Of a DNA stretch of 64,000 bases, positions 42,504 through 52,473 are shown piece by piece. This DNA comes from Clavibacter michiganensis (lineage in GTDB: Bacteria > Actinomycetota > Actinomycetes > Actinomycetales > Microbacteriaceae): NCBI RefSeq assembly GCF_002151125.1, contig NZ_MDJZ01000005.1, positions 1 through 64,000 of the forward strand. The letters run 5' to 3'. The notes below the pieces were generated by a model. The model had not been told where the DNA came from and ran no database searches. It saw nothing but the letters and a program-made list of their open reading frames with translations. The position numbers were made by a program, and so were the translations under genes. Within the stretch, counting starts at the first letter, position 1, and every line of letters begins with the position of its first letter.

Positions 42504-43166
42504 TCAGATCCCGGTGTAGCGCCCCGGTCGGTGGTTGAGCGCCAGCACCAGGTTGAGCAGCACCGCGCCGAGCGCCGACCACACGACGCCCAGGACGTCG
42601 ACGACCGTGAGACCGAGCAGGATCACGATCACGTCGAGGATCATCTGCGCGTACCCGGCCCGGAACCCGAAGCGCTCCTGCACGATCAGCGCGACGATGT
42701 TGAACCCGCCGAGGCTGGATCCGTGGCGGAAGACCACGAGCAGCCCGATCCCCACGAGCAGGTTCCCGGCGAGCACGCCGTAGAGCGGCTGCAGGTCGAG
42801 TTCCGTCACCATCGCCGGGTGCAGCGTCGAGAACAGGGACACGAGCGCGACCGAGATGGCCGTGCGGATCGTGAACCGCCACCCCTTCTTCCACACCGCG
42901 AGCGCGAAGAACGGCGCGTTGACCACGAAGAACAGCACGCCGAACGGCAGCGCGCCCGTGTAGCTCAGCAGCAGCGCGAGCCCGGCGGTGCCGCCCGTGA
43001 CGGCGCCGGCGTCCCGCAGCAGGAACAGCCCGAACGACGCGACGAAGGTCCCGGTGAGGATGCCGAGCACGTCCTCCGCCACGGAGTGCGGGATCCCCGC
43101 TGTGGTCGCCTCGCCGGGGACGACGACGGGTGGCGCGGGCAGGGGCTCGGACGCGGAAGCGGTCAT
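42504..43166 (-). CDS. YitT family membrane protein
   Basis: The 220-residue protein has five hydrophobic segments and the YitT/DUF161 patterns ASFGLFLLRDAGAVTGGTAG, LPFGVLFFVVNAPFF, and GSSLGGFNIVALIVQERFGF. It is shorter than many YitT proteins because the cytoplasmic DUF2179 domain is absent. The family may transport small ions or metabolites, without firm evidence. No strong ribosome site is seen. Confidence 0.87.
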   Translation of the reverse strand: MTASASEPLPAPPVVVPGEATTAGIPHSVAEDVLGILTGTFVASFGLFLLRDAGAVTGGTAGLALLLSYTGALPFGVLFFVVNAPFFALAVWKKGWRFTIRTAISVALVSLFSTLHPAMVTELDLQPLYGVLAGNLLVGIGLLVVFRHGSSLGGFNIVALIVQERFGFRAGYAQMILDVIVILLGLTVVDVLGVVWSALGAVLLNLVLALNHRPGRYTGI

Positions 43167-43276
43167 GGCGGTCTCCGGGGTGGGGGGACGGGATCCGCGC
43201 GGGCGGTCGTGCCGCATCACGCGCAGGGAACAGCATGGCGGATGCGGGCGCGGCCGGACGACGCCCGCCCGATGCG

Positions 43277-44176
43277 TCACTCCGCGAAGATCGCCCCCAC
43301 CGGCTCGCGCTTCTCCGCCTGGAAGCGGTCCTCCGCGCGGCCGAGCGCCCAGTAGGCGGAGAGCGACAGGGCTCGCCGGTCGATGCCCCAGCCGTCCTGG
43401 AGGATCGCCCGCAGCTCCTTCATCGCCCCGCGCTCTCCGTGCGCGAAGACCTCGACCTCGCCGCCCGGCCGCGCGAGCCCGCGCACCGCGTCGACGAGGA
43501 GCGCGCCGGGCACGGCGCCGGGGACGCGCGAGCGGTGGATCCGCCGCACCTCGACGCCCGCGGGATGCTCGAGCCCCAGCTCGTCGTCGGGCCCGCCCAC
43601 CTCGAGGAGCGCCACGCCGCGCGCATCCGCGGGCATGGCGGCGAGCGCCGCGGCGATCGCGGGCACGGCCGAGTCGTCGCCGATCAGCAGCCGCGCCACC
43701 CCCGGGTCGTCGCTCGGGCGGAACAGGCCACCGGGGCCGCTCGCCGCCAGCAGGTCGCCGGGCCGCGCCCTCGCCGCCCACGGCCCCGCCAGCCCGTCGT
43801 CGCCGTGCACCACGAAGTCGATCGCCGCCGTGCCCGCGACCGGGTCCGCGTGCCGCAGCGTGTAGGTCCGCACGGCGGGCAGCGCCTCGGACGGGAGGGC
43901 GGCGCGCAGCGCGGGGAGGTCGAACGGCGGCACGACGCCGGACCCCGGCTGCGGGAGCATCAGCTTCACGTAGGCGTCGGTCGACGCGAGCCGCTCGGGG
44001 ACCGCCTGCTCCAGCAGCGTCCGCGTCCCCTCCCCGCCGAGGTGCACGCGGACGAGGTGCGGCGTGAGGAGCTCGGTGCGGATCACCTCCAGGACGTGCT
44101 GGGCCCGGGGAGCGCGGACGGGGCGGTCGGCGGAGGGAGGGACGGGCAGGGCGGCGGGTGCGGCGGAGTCGGTCAT
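43277..44176 (-). CDS. Siderophore-interacting protein (FAD ferric-siderophore reductase)
   Basis: The 299-residue flavoprotein has the FAD-binding_9 domain ([11 protein letters not shown] with the RxYT flavin motif, then [20 protein letters not shown]). The SIP C-terminal domain follows ([58 protein letters not shown]). It releases iron from imported siderophores by reduction, using NAD(P)H. GGAGGAT precedes the ATG. No siderophore transport genes are adjacent. Confidence 0.92.
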   Translation of the reverse strand: MTDSAAPAALPVPPSADRPVRAPRAQHVLEVIRTELLTPHLVRVHLGGEGTRTLLEQAVPERLASTDAYVKLMLPQPGSGVVPPFDLPALRAALPSEALPAVRTYTLRHADPVAGTAAIDFVVHGDDGLAGPWAARARPGDLLAASGPGGLFRPSDDPGVARLLIGDDSAVPAIAAALAAMPADARGVALLEVGGPDDELGLEHPAGVEVRRIHRSRVPGAVPGALLVDAVRGLARPGGEVEVFAHGERGAMKELRAILQDGWGIDRRALSLSAYWALGRAEDRFQAEKREPVGAIFAE

Positions 44177-44268
44177 CGAGGACCCATCCTCCGCTCCCCC
44201 GCGTCCCCGGGCAACGTCGGGCCGCGTCGCGAGCCGACGCGCACCGTGGCCCTCGCGGACCGTGCGCC

Positions 44269-44274
44269 TACACT
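44269..44274 (+). promoter_or_regulatory. -10 element, leaderless lipB promoter
   Basis: TACACT ends 6 nt before the GTG start at 44281. Confidence 0.5.
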
Positions 44275-44280
44275 GACCCC

Positions 44281-44979
44281 GTGGTCGACATCGTCGTCAC
44301 GGGGCTAAGCGCCAACTCCGTGCCGTACATCGAGGCCCTCGAGCGTCAGCGTGCCCTGCATGCCGACGTCGTCGCGGGCCGGGCGCAGGACACCGTCATC
44401 CTCCTCGAGCACCCCAGCGTGTACACCGCGGGGAGGCGCACCGAGCCCGGGGACAGGCCGCGCGACGGGACCCCCGTCGTCGACGTGGACCGCGGCGGCC
44501 GCATCACCTGGCACGGTCCCGGCCAGCTCGTCGGCTACCCGATCGTCCGCCTGCCGGAGCCCCTCGACGTCGTGGCCCACGTGCGCCGCCTCGAGGACGC
44601 GCTCATCGCCCTCCTCGCCGACCTCGGCATCGCGTCGTGCCGCGTCGACGGTCGCTCGGGCGTCTGGATGCGCGGCGGCGCACCCGACGGGAGCCCGCGC
44701 GACGAGAAGGTCGCCGCCATCGGCGTCCGCGTCGCCGAGCGGGTCACCATGCACGGCTTCGCGCTCAACTGCAGCAACGCCTTCGACGCCTACGACCGCA
44801 TCGTGCCGTGCGGCATCCGCGACGCCGGCGTCACATCCCTCAGCCGCGTCCTCGGCCGCACGGTCACGCCCGCCGACGTCGTCCCCCTCCTCCGCCCGCA
44901 CCTCGTGCGCACCCTCTCGAACGGATCCGCCATGCCCGCCGCCTCTCCCCTCCTCCCCGTCGCCGGAGCCCGCGCATGA
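44281..44979 (+). CDS. lipB: Octanoyltransferase LipB
   Basis: The 232-residue enzyme has the LipB signature [17 protein letters not shown], active-site Lys143 in [11 protein letters not shown] and nucleophilic Cys177 in VPCGI. It moves octanoate from acyl carrier protein to the lipoyl domains of dehydrogenase complexes and the glycine cleavage H protein. The GTG start follows a -10 box at the leaderless distance. The stop overlaps the lipA start by 4 nt (ATGA), and LipA performs the next step. Confidence 0.96.
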   Translation: MVDIVVTGLSANSVPYIEALERQRALHADVVAGRAQDTVILLEHPSVYTAGRRTEPGDRPRDGTPVVDVDRGGRITWHGPGQLVGYPIVRLPEPLDVVAHVRRLEDALIALLADLGIASCRVDGRSGVWMRGGAPDGSPRDEKVAAIGVRVAERVTMHGFALNCSNAFDAYDRIVPCGIRDAGVTSLSRVLGRTVTPADVVPLLRPHLVRTLSNGSAMPAASPLLPVAGARA

Positions 44980-45965
44980 CCGCCGCGCCCGACGGACGCC
45001 GCATGCTCCGCCTCGAGGTCCGCAACGCCGAGACGCCCATCGAGAAGAAGCCCGGGTGGATCAAGACGAGGGCCCGCATGGGGCCCGAGTACCAGGCCCT
45101 CCAGCAGCTCGTGAAGACGGAGGACCTGCACACCGTCTGCCAGGAGGCCGCCTGCCCGAACATCTACGAGTGCTGGGAGGACCGGGAGGCGACGTTCCTC
45201 ATCGGCGGGTCCCAGTGCACCCGCCGGTGCGACTTCTGCCAGATCGACACGGGCAAGCCCGCCGACTACGACCGGGACGAGCCGCGCCGCGTCGCCGACT
45301 CGGTGAAGCGCATGGGCCTCCGCTACGCGACCGTGACGGGCGTCGCGCGCGACGACCTGCCCGACGAGGGCGCGTGGCTGCACGCCGAGACCGTGCGGCG
45401 GATCCACGCCGACAACCCCGGCACCGGCGTCGAGATCCTCGCCACCGACTTCTCCGGGAACCCCGACCTGCTCGCCGAGGTCTTCTCCTCCCGCCCCGAG
45501 GTCTTCGCGCACAACGTGGAGACGGTGCCGCGGATCTTCAAGCGGATCCGCCCGGCGTTCCGGTACGAGCGCTCGCTCGACGTCATCACGCAGGGGCGGG
45601 ACGCGGGCCTCATCACGAAGTCGAACCTCATCCTCGGCATGGGCGAGACGCGCGAGGAGGTCTCCGAGGCGCTGCGGGATCTCCACGACGCGGGCTGCGA
45701 CATCATCACGGTCACGCAGTACCTGCGCCCGAGCCCGCGGCACCTGCCCGTCGACCGCTGGGTGCGCCCGGAGGAGTTCGTCGAGATCAAGGCGGAGGCG
45801 GAGGCGATCGGGTTCCTCGGCGTGCTCGCCGGCCCGCTCGTGCGCTCCTCGTATCGCGCGGGTCGCCTGTACGCGCAGTCGATGAGCGCGAAGGGCCGGG
45901 AGCTCCCCGCGGGTCTCGCGCACCTCGCGGATCCCGCGAACGGCTTCGCGCAGGCCGTCGGCTGA
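44976..45965 (+). CDS. lipA: Lipoyl synthase LipA
   Basis: The 329-residue radical-SAM enzyme has auxiliary cluster cysteines 55, 60 and 66 ([12 protein letters not shown]) and the SAM-cluster cysteines 81, 85 and 88 (CTRRCDFC). Near the C-terminus is the RSSY serine ligand ([11 protein letters not shown]). It inserts two sulfurs into protein-bound octanoate made by LipB. All cluster ligands are present and length is normal. Its start overlaps lipB by 4 nt. Confidence 0.97.
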   Translation: MTAAPDGRRMLRLEVRNAETPIEKKPGWIKTRARMGPEYQALQQLVKTEDLHTVCQEAACPNIYECWEDREATFLIGGSQCTRRCDFCQIDTGKPADYDRDEPRRVADSVKRMGLRYATVTGVARDDLPDEGAWLHAETVRRIHADNPGTGVEILATDFSGNPDLLAEVFSSRPEVFAHNVETVPRIFKRIRPAFRYERSLDVITQGRDAGLITKSNLILGMGETREEVSEALRDLHDAGCDIITVTQYLRPSPRHLPVDRWVRPEEFVEIKAEAEAIGFLGVLAGPLVRSSYRAGRLYAQSMSAKGRELPAGLAHLADPANGFAQAVG

Positions 45966-46049
45966 GCGCGGCCGCCCCTCCCCCGAGCCCGGACCTGTCG
46001 GGTCGCTGACGAAGCGGCCCCACCCGGGCGCGCGGCCAGGTCCGCGGCC

Positions 46050-46055
46050 TATCGT
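46050..46055 (+). promoter_or_regulatory. -10 element of the padR-ABC1 operon
   Basis: TATCGT, with a leader of about 32 nt ending in an AGGAGCT ribosome site before ATG 46094. Confidence 0.45.
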
Positions 46056-46093
46056 CGGATCCACCGCGCACGTCCCACAGCTAGGAGCTCGTC

Positions 46094-46669
46094 ATGGCCG
46101 CATCGTCCCCCACCGCCGGATCCGCCTTCGGAGACGCCGCCGATGGCGTGTGGCAGGCCATGGAGTCGCTGCGCGCGCGCTTCGAGAAGCGCGACGACGC
46201 CACGACCGGCCACGGCGCCGGCCCGCACGACGTGCGCCACGCGGTGCTCGCGCTGCTCAGCGAGGAGCCCATGCACGGCTACCGCATCATCCACGAGATC
46301 CAGGAGCGCACGCAGGGCGCCTGGAGCCCGAACGCCGGCGCGGTCTACCCCACCCTCCAGCTCCTCGCCGACGAGGGCCTCATCGCGGCCGAGACCACGG
46401 ACGGCCGCAAGGTCTGGGCGCTCACGGAGGCGGGCCGCTCGGCGGTCGCGCGCGACGGCATCACCGCGCCGTGGGCCGACGCCACCGACGCGCACGGACA
46501 CGACGCGCACGACCGCCACGACCGCTCCGCCCTCCCCAAGGCCGGCCTCTCGCTGGCGCAGGCCGCGGCGCAGGTGCAGCGGTCGGGCACCCCGGCGCAG
46601 GTCGCCGAGGCCGTGACCAAGCTCGACGCGGCCCGTCGCCGCCTCTACGCGATCCTCGCCCCGGAGTGA
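46094..46669 (+). CDS. PadR family transcriptional regulator
   Basis: The 191-residue regulator has a flexible N-terminus of about 40 residues, then the PadR winged helix: VRHAVLALLSEEPMHGYRII, GAWSPNAGAVYPTLQLLADEGLI, and wing DGRKVWALTEAG. A His/Asp-rich loop (DATDAHGHDAHDRHDRSAL) follows, which could bind a metal, then a C-terminal helical dimer region. It is coupled by a GTGA overlap to an ABC1 kinase. Confidence 0.87.
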   Translation: MAASSPTAGSAFGDAADGVWQAMESLRARFEKRDDATTGHGAGPHDVRHAVLALLSEEPMHGYRIIHEIQERTQGAWSPNAGAVYPTLQLLADEGLIAAETTDGRKVWALTEAGRSAVARDGITAPWADATDAHGHDAHDRHDRSALPKAGLSLAQAAAQVQRSGTPAQVAEAVTKLDAARRRLYAILAPE

Positions 46670-48387
46670 CCGCGGCCACGGCCGGCGCCGCGCCCGGGGC
46701 GGAACCCGAGGCCGACGCCCCGGAGACGCGCGCCCGCTACCGCCGCATCCTCCGCTTCGCCGCCTGGAACCTCGCGGTCACCTGGTGGTACGAGCTCTTC
46801 CTCCCCCGAGTCGGACTCCGCCGCATCGCGGACCGCACCCGCACCCGGCGCATGAAGCTCTTCGCCCGCCGCTTCCGCGTGCTCGCGGTCGAGCTCGGCG
46901 GACTCATGATCAAGGTCGGCCAGTTCATGTCGTCGCGCCTCGACGTGCTGCCGCCCGAGATCACCGCGGAGCTCGAGGACCTGCAGGACGAGGTGCCCGC
47001 CGTCCCGTTCCCGGAGATCCGCGCGCTCGCGGAGCGGGAGCTGGGCATCCCGCTCGCCGACGCGTTCGCCTGGGTGGACGAGACACCCGTGGCCGCCGCC
47101 TCCCTCGGCCAGGCCCACCGCGCGATCCTCGGGCCGCTCGACTCCGCCGACACCGGCCTCACGGGCGCCGTCATCAAGGTGCAGCGGCCCGGCATCGACG
47201 ACATCGTCCGCATCGACCTCGCCGCCCTCCGTCGCATCGGCGGCTGGCTCACGCACGTGCGGCTCGTCTCGGACCGGGTGGACGCGCCCGCCCTCGTCGA
47301 GGAGTTCGCCGAGACGAGCCTCGAGGAGATCGACTACCTGCACGAGGCCCGCAGCTCGGCCCGCTTCCAGGAGATGTTCGCCGGCGACGAGCGCGTCGCC
47401 GTGCCCGAGATCGTCTGGGAGCGCAGCACCCGGCGCGTGCTCACGCTCGAGGACGTGACGGCCATCAAGATCACCGACCACGCAGGTCTGCTCGCCGCGG
47501 GCATAGATCCGGTCGAGGTCGCGCCGGTCTTCGCCGCCGTCATGTTCGACCAGCTCTTCGCCGACGGCTTCTTCCACGCGGATCCGCACCCCGGCAACGT
47601 CTTCGTCACGCCCGTGACGGACGGTTCCGTCGAGCAGGGCTGGACGCTCACCTTCATCGACTTCGGGATGATGGGCGAGGTCCCGCCGAGCACCCGCCGG
47701 GGCCTCCGCAAGATGCTCATCGCCGCCGCGTCGCGCGACGGCAAGGGCCTCGTGGACGCCGCGCGCGACATCGGCGTCCTGCTGCCGTCCGCCGACACCA
47801 CCCAGCTCGAGCTCGCCATGACCCGCCTCTTCGCCCGCTTCGGCGGCCTGGGCTTCGCCGAGCTGCGCGAGGTGGATCCGCGGGAGTTCCGCGCGTTCGC
47901 GAACGAGTTCCAGGAGGTGGTGCGCACGCTGCCGTTCCAGCTCCCCGACGACTTCCTGCTCATCATCCGCGCCATGTCGCTGACGTCGGGCGTGTGCAGC
48001 GCGCTGGATCCCGCGTTCAACCTCTGGGACTCCGTCGAGCCGTACGCGCAGCGCCTCATCCGCGAGGAGCGCGGCAACGTCGTGCGGGACCTCGGCACGC
48101 GCGTCTCCGACACCGCGGGCACCCTGGCCCGCCTCCCGGGCCGGCTCGACGCGCTGCTCACGCGCATCGACGACGGCGCCCTCCCGATCAGCGACCCGGT
48201 CCTCGAACGGCGCGTCGGCGCGCTCGAGCGCACCCTCCGCCGCGCGATCTCCGCCGTGGTCTTCGGCGGCCTCCTCGCGGGCGGCGTCCTCCTCCGCCCC
48301 GACGACGAGGTGCTCGGCACCGTCCTGCTCGTCGTCTCCGTGATCCCGCTCGCGCAGGCGCTCCTCCCGGGCCGCCGCGGCCGCTGA
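46666..48387 (+). CDS. ABC1/AarF/UbiB atypical kinase
   Basis: The 573-residue membrane protein has the ABC1 hallmarks: the KxGQ helix (GGLMIKVGQFMSSRLDVLP), the Ala-rich nucleotide loop AAASLGQAHRA, VIKVQRPGI with catalytic Lys, FFHADPHPGNVFV and LTFIDFGMMGE (DFG). The C-terminus has two hydrophobic helices (AVVFGGLLAGGVLL, VLLVVSVIPLAQALL). Relatives support quinone synthesis or lipid homeostasis through ATPase activity. It starts at GTG within the PadR stop, so PadR may control it. Confidence 0.92.
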   Translation: MTAATAGAAPGAEPEADAPETRARYRRILRFAAWNLAVTWWYELFLPRVGLRRIADRTRTRRMKLFARRFRVLAVELGGLMIKVGQFMSSRLDVLPPEITAELEDLQDEVPAVPFPEIRALAERELGIPLADAFAWVDETPVAAASLGQAHRAILGPLDSADTGLTGAVIKVQRPGIDDIVRIDLAALRRIGGWLTHVRLVSDRVDAPALVEEFAETSLEEIDYLHEARSSARFQEMFAGDERVAVPEIVWERSTRRVLTLEDVTAIKITDHAGLLAAGIDPVEVAPVFAAVMFDQLFADGFFHADPHPGNVFVTPVTDGSVEQGWTLTFIDFGMMGEVPPSTRRGLRKMLIAAASRDGKGLVDAARDIGVLLPSADTTQLELAMTRLFARFGGLGFAELREVDPREFRAFANEFQEVVRTLPFQLPDDFLLIIRAMSLTSGVCSALDPAFNLWDSVEPYAQRLIREERGNVVRDLGTRVSDTAGTLARLPGRLDALLTRIDDGALPISDPVLERRVGALERTLRRAISAVVFGGLLAGGVLLRPDDEVLGTVLLVVSVIPLAQALLPGRRGR

Positions 48388-48466
48388 CGGTCGGCCCGCC
48401 TGTCCGCTCGGTGTCGGTCGTGACGCCGTGTGACGCCGCTCCCGCGACCCTCCCGGATCGCCCGCC

Positions 48467-48472
48467 TACGGT
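48467..48472 (+). promoter_or_regulatory. -10 element of the peroxiredoxin-like gene
   Basis: TACGGT, with a leader of about 27 nt ending in GAGGAGACACC before ATG 48506. Confidence 0.4.
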
Positions 48473-48505
48473 GAGCGCACCGACCCGACGGACCGAGGAG
48501 ACACC

Positions 48506-49171
48506 ATGACCGACACGACCATCCAGGCGCAGATCGCCGAGTTCGACCGCGGATTCGCGGAGCAGATCGGGCCGGACCTGTCCGCCGTGTTCGCGGCCGA
48601 GCAGGACGCCCTCCGCGCGGGCGGCGTCCCGTCGGGCGCGGTCTCCCCCGGCGACGCGCTCCCCGCCGCGACCCTCGTGGATCCCGACGGCGCGGCGGTC
48701 GACCTGCACGCGGCCCTCGGCTCCGGCCCCGCGGTCGTCGTGCTGTACCGCGGCGCCTGGTGCCCGTACTGCAACCTGACCCTCCGCCAGTACCAGGCCG
48801 AGCTGCTGCCCGCCCTGCGCGAGCGCGGCGCGGCGCTCGTGGCCGTGAGCCCGCAGACGCCGGAGGGCAGCGCGCAGGCCGTCGCGGGCGGCGGCCTCGA
48901 CTTCGCGGTGCTGTCGGATCCGTCCAACGCGTTCGTGCGCGCGCTCGGCCTCGTGACCGAGCCGACCGCCGAGGCCCGCGCGGCCCACGCCCAGCTCGGC
49001 TTCGATGTCGCCGACAGCAACGCGGACGGCACGGGCGACATCCCGTTCCCGACGGTCATCGTCGTGGACGCCGACCGCCGCGTGGCCTTCGCCGACGTGC
49101 ACGTCGACTACACGACCCGCACCGAGGTGCCGGACATCCTCGCCGCCGTCGACGCCCTGCCCGTTCGCTAG
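48506..49171 (+). CDS. Peroxiredoxin-like (AhpC/TSA superfamily) thiol protein
   Basis: The 221-residue thioredoxin-fold protein has YRGAWCPYCNLTLRQYQ with Cys86 and Cys89 in CxxC spacing, AVSPQTPEGS, LSDPSNAFVRALGL and PTVIVVDADRRVAF. It belongs to the peroxiredoxin-like family with an N-terminal helical extension of about 45 residues. It should reduce peroxides or dithiols, but the CPYC motif is more thioredoxin-like than the single peroxidatic cysteine of AhpC. It ends at a bidirectional terminator shared with the tRNA. Confidence 0.87.
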   Translation: MTDTTIQAQIAEFDRGFAEQIGPDLSAVFAAEQDALRAGGVPSGAVSPGDALPAATLVDPDGAAVDLHAALGSGPAVVVLYRGAWCPYCNLTLRQYQAELLPALRERGAALVAVSPQTPEGSAQAVAGGGLDFAVLSDPSNAFVRALGLVTEPTAEARAAHAQLGFDVADSNADGTGDIPFPTVIVVDADRRVAFADVHVDYTTRTEVPDILAAVDALPVR

Positions 49172-49184
49172 CGAGCGCGATCGG

Positions 49185-49216
49185 ACGCACCCGGGGAACG
49201 ACGCACCCGGGGAACG
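49185..49216. repeat. Tandem 16-bp direct repeat
   Basis: ACGCACCCGGGGAACG occurs twice without a gap (49185-49200 and 49201-49216) between the peroxiredoxin-like gene and the terminator. Confidence 0.7.
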
Positions 49217-49219
49217 CAG

Positions 49220-49248
49220 AAGGCCCGGTCTCCAGGAGACCGGGCCTT
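49220..49248. terminator. Bidirectional terminator between peroxiredoxin-like gene and tRNA-fMet
   Basis: Arms 49220-49233 and 49235-49248 are fully complementary (AAGGCCCGGTCTCC with its complement). With a 5-nt loop the stem is 12 bp. It serves both converging transcripts. Confidence 0.8.
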
Positions 49249-49255
49249 CATCTTG

Positions 49256-49329
49256 TTGCGGGGGCAGGATTTGAACCTACGACCTCTGGGTTATGAGCCC
49301 AGCGAGCTACCGAACTGCTCCACCCCGCG
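49256..49329 (-). tRNA. Initiator tRNA-fMet (anticodon CAU)
   Basis: A 74-nt cloverleaf on the minus strand: 7-bp acceptor stem with the C1xA72 mismatch that marks initiators, D-stem GAGC/GCTC, anticodon stem CTGGG/CCCAG with three G-C pairs next to loop CTCATAA, T-stem GTAGG/CCTGC with loop TTCAAAT, and discriminator A. The 3' CCA is not encoded. The C1xA72 mismatch and GGG/CCC stem separate it from the elongator. Confidence 0.96.
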
Positions 49330-49426
49330 CTACGAGGAATACGTTACCAGACCTCCGGGGGTGCTCATGACCACCGCGCACGATCGCGCGGGCCGGCCGT
49401 CCACGCCGCGCCCGCCGCTCCCGGAT

Positions 49427-49477
49427 GACGAGGGCCCCGGCAGCTCCCGCGATGCGGGTGCGGCCGGGGCCCTCGTC
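49427..49477 (-). terminator. Terminator after the UPF0182 gene
   Basis: A perfect 15-bp stem (49427-49441 with 49463-49477) with a 21-nt loop that itself contains a small CCCGC/GCGGG hairpin, 11 nt beyond the stop. Confidence 0.8.
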
Positions 49478-49488
49478 GTGCCGACGCG

Positions 49489-52437
49489 CTACTGCTGCGC
49501 GGCGCCGAGCTCGATGGCCCGGTTCAGCGCCTCGGTCAGGCGCTGGTCGGCCTGCGCGGCAGCGACCAGGTCGTTGGCCGCGTAGGCCGCCTCCCGCTCC
49601 TGCAGCGCCTGACCGGCAGCGGCCAGGGCCGCCTGCACGTCCTGCGCCGGCGCGGCGGGCGCCGGGGTCTCGGACGGCGCGGGCGTGGATCCCGTGCCGC
49701 CGTCGGTCGAGCCGTCCTCCGTGCCGCTGCCGTCGTCTGCGGGCGTCGTGGGCACGACGTCCTCGTCACCGGCCGTGGCACCCGAGTCGCCCTCGAAGAT
49801 GCTGTCGAGGGCCGCGTCCAGGGTGTCCTCGAACGCGATCTTGTCGCCGAACGCCACGAGCACCTTGCGGAGCAGCGGGTAGCTCGTGTCGCCCGTCGAC
49901 CGGACGTACACGGGCTGCACGTAGAGGAGGCCGCCGCCGACCGGGAGGGTCAGCAGGTTGCCGCGCACCACGGTCGTGCGTCCGCCGCGCTCCAGCAGGT
50001 TGAGCTGGTTCGCCACGTTGGTGTCGGAGTTGAAGTTGTTCTGGATCTGCGTCGGCGCCGGGATGGTGTCGTCGTTCGGCAGCGTCAGCAGACGCAGCTT
50101 CCCGTAGTCCGCCGCCTTCTCCCCCGCCGTGCTGCCCGCGTCCGAGTCGACCCCGAGGTAGCCCGTCAGCACGCTCCGGGAGGTGTCCTGCGTGGCCGGC
50201 GGGATGAACGTCGAGTAGAGCGAGAACCGCGGCGCGTCCTGTCCGGGCATCTGCATGGTCAGGTAGTACGGCGGCTGCAGGCTCGCGGGCGTGCCCGCCT
50301 CCGTGGTGGCCGTCGGGTCGTTCGGCGTGGTCCAGAGGTCCTGGTTCGAGTAGATCGAGCCGGGGTCGGTCACGTGGTACTTGCCGAGGACCGCGCGCTG
50401 CACCTTGAACATGTCGGCCGGGAAGCGCAGGTGGCTCATGAGCTCGCCCGAGATGTCCGCGATCGGCTTGAGGGTCGAGGGGAACACCTTCTGCCAGGTC
50501 TTGAGGATCGGGTCCTCGGTGTCCCACGCGTAGAGCGTGACCTTCCCGTCGTACGCGTCGACCGTCGCCTTGACCGAGTTGCGGATGTAGTTGATCTGGT
50601 CCGTCGGCACGAGCGGCTGCGTCTGCTGCGAGTCGGTGATGAGCCGGCTCATGTCCTGGCGCTCCGAGTACGGGTACTGGTCGCTCGTCGTGTAGCCGTC
50701 GACGATCCACACCACGCGGCCGTCGACCACGCTGGGGTACGGGTCCTTGTCGACCGTGAGGTACGGCGCGACCTTGCCCACGCGCTCGGCGGGGTCGCGG
50801 TCGTAGATGATCTGCGACTGGTCGTTGATCTGGTTGGCCAGGAAGATCTGCTCCGACTGGAACTTCAGCGCGTAGATGAGCCGCTTGAAGACGTTGTCGA
50901 CCTTCGGCCCGCCGTCGCCCTGGAACGTCGTGTAGGTCTCGTCCGCGCCGTCCTCGCCGGACGGGTAGTCGAGCTCGACCTTGTCGCCGGACTCCGGTCC
51001 GCCGACGATGGAGTACTCGGGCGAGTTCTCGCCGAAGTAGACGCGCGGCTCGAATTCGCCCAGGTCGCCCGACGCGGGGATGCCCGACTCCAGGAACACC
51101 GGCTGGCCGTCCGAGGTGCGCTGCGTGCCGTACGCCGCGACGAGCGAGTAGCCGTGCGTGTAGACGAGGTGCTGGTTGACCCAGGACGTGCCCGTGTTGT
51201 CGGGGCTCAGCTCGCGCACCGCGACCACCGTGTCCTGCACCTGGCCGTCGATCTGGTACCGGTCGACGTCGAGGTTGTCGCCGAACTGGTAGTACTGCCG
51301 GAACTGCTGCAGCTGGCTGAACGCGTCGCCCACGACCGCGGGGTCGAGGATGCGGATGTTGGCCGTGGTCGCGGCGTCCTCGCGGAGCGCCCCGGACGTG
51401 GTGTCCGTGGTCGCGTCGTAGGGGATCTCCTCGATGTCCGCCAGGCCGTAGGCCTCGCGGGTCGCCTCGATGTTGCGCTCGTAGTACTGCGACTCGAGCG
51501 CGCGCTCGTTCGGCTCCACCTGGAAGCGCTGCACGATGGCCGGGTAGGCCGTGCCGATGAGGATGCTGGCCACGATGAGGCCCGCCGTGCCGATGATGGG
51601 CAGGCGCCAGCGGCCGATGGCCGCCGTGACGATGAAGAACAGCGCCACCACGGCGGCGATGCCGGCGAGGATCGCGCGACCCGGGATCACCGCGTTCACG
51701 TCGGAGAACGCGGCACCCGTGAACAGCCCGCCGTTGGCGGTGTTGACCACGGACGAGTACTGGTCGAGCCAGATGCTCACGCCCTGCAGCAGGAAGTAGA
51801 CGGCCGCCGTCACGGCGATCTGGATCCGGGAGCTCTTCGAGATCCGCACCTCGCGGCCCGAGAACCGCACGGCCCCGTAGAGGTAGCTGGTGGCGAGGAC
51901 GCCGAGCATGGAGATGATCACGACGGCGGAGGCGAACCCGACGACCGCCTGGTAGAAGGGCAGCTCGAACAGGTAGAACGAGGTGTCCAGCCCGAACTGC
52001 GGGTCCGTCGTGCCCGAAGGCGTGCGGTTCAGCCAGAGCAGCGTGCGCTGCCAGCCGCTCGAGGCCGAGACGCCGGCGAAGAGGCCGAACACCGCGGGGA
52101 TCGCGAACATCGCCAGGCGCCGCAGCGGCTCGATGACCTGCTGGTAGCGGTCGAGCTGCGAGTTGAGCTTCGCGTAGACGGGCCGGGAGCGGTACGCGAC
52201 CTGGATGCTGACGAACACGGGGATCGCCATGGCGAGGAACCCGACGAGGAACAGCGCGATGCCCGCGCCCCACTGCGTGAGCAGCACTCCCAGGTAGCCC
52301 AGCTGGTCGTACCAGAGGACGTCGGCGTAGAAGCCGGCGAAGATGAAGAACGCGATCACCAGGGCGGCGATGATGGCCGCGGTGATGGCGAGAGGGGCTC
52401 GGCTCCGTCTGGCGGGCCGGGCGGATGTGCTAGTCAC
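49489..52437 (-). CDS. UPF0182 family large membrane protein
   Basis: The 982-residue protein has seven hydrophobic helices in residues about 15-310, including FFIFAGFYADVLWYDQLGYL, then a large extracellular domain with the family's hallmark segments (NIRILDPAVVGDAFSQLQQFRQYY, WVNQHLVYTHGY, VDKDPYPSVVDGRVVWIVDGYT). The tail has an acidic Thr/Ser/Pro-rich linker and a terminal coiled-coil helix. Such proteins are conserved in actinobacteria, with no proven function. It starts at GTG and is the second gene after the PDZ-S16 protease. Confidence 0.93.
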   Translation of the reverse strand: MTSTSARPARRSRAPLAITAAIIAALVIAFFIFAGFYADVLWYDQLGYLGVLLTQWGAGIALFLVGFLAMAIPVFVSIQVAYRSRPVYAKLNSQLDRYQQVIEPLRRLAMFAIPAVFGLFAGVSASSGWQRTLLWLNRTPSGTTDPQFGLDTSFYLFELPFYQAVVGFASAVVIISMLGVLATSYLYGAVRFSGREVRISKSSRIQIAVTAAVYFLLQGVSIWLDQYSSVVNTANGGLFTGAAFSDVNAVIPGRAILAGIAAVVALFFIVTAAIGRWRLPIIGTAGLIVASILIGTAYPAIVQRFQVEPNERALESQYYERNIEATREAYGLADIEEIPYDATTDTTSGALREDAATTANIRILDPAVVGDAFSQLQQFRQYYQFGDNLDVDRYQIDGQVQDTVVAVRELSPDNTGTSWVNQHLVYTHGYSLVAAYGTQRTSDGQPVFLESGIPASGDLGEFEPRVYFGENSPEYSIVGGPESGDKVELDYPSGEDGADETYTTFQGDGGPKVDNVFKRLIYALKFQSEQIFLANQINDQSQIIYDRDPAERVGKVAPYLTVDKDPYPSVVDGRVVWIVDGYTTSDQYPYSERQDMSRLITDSQQTQPLVPTDQINYIRNSVKATVDAYDGKVTLYAWDTEDPILKTWQKVFPSTLKPIADISGELMSHLRFPADMFKVQRAVLGKYHVTDPGSIYSNQDLWTTPNDPTATTEAGTPASLQPPYYLTMQMPGQDAPRFSLYSTFIPPATQDTSRSVLTGYLGVDSDAGSTAGEKAADYGKLRLLTLPNDDTIPAPTQIQNNFNSDTNVANQLNLLERGGRTTVVRGNLLTLPVGGGLLYVQPVYVRSTGDTSYPLLRKVLVAFGDKIAFEDTLDAALDSIFEGDSGATAGDEDVVPTTPADDGSGTEDGSTDGGTGSTPAPSETPAPAAPAQDVQAALAAAGQALQEREAAYAANDLVAAAQADQRLTEALNRAIELGAAQQ

Positions 52438-52473
52438 AGATGTGCCTCAGAGTCGTAGGACAGCGGAGCCCTC

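Noticed and set aside
49185-49329. tRNA with an adjacent 16-bp direct repeat as a phage attachment site
   Set aside because: The repeat does not match the tRNA 3' end, and there is no integrase or other mobile gene nearby.
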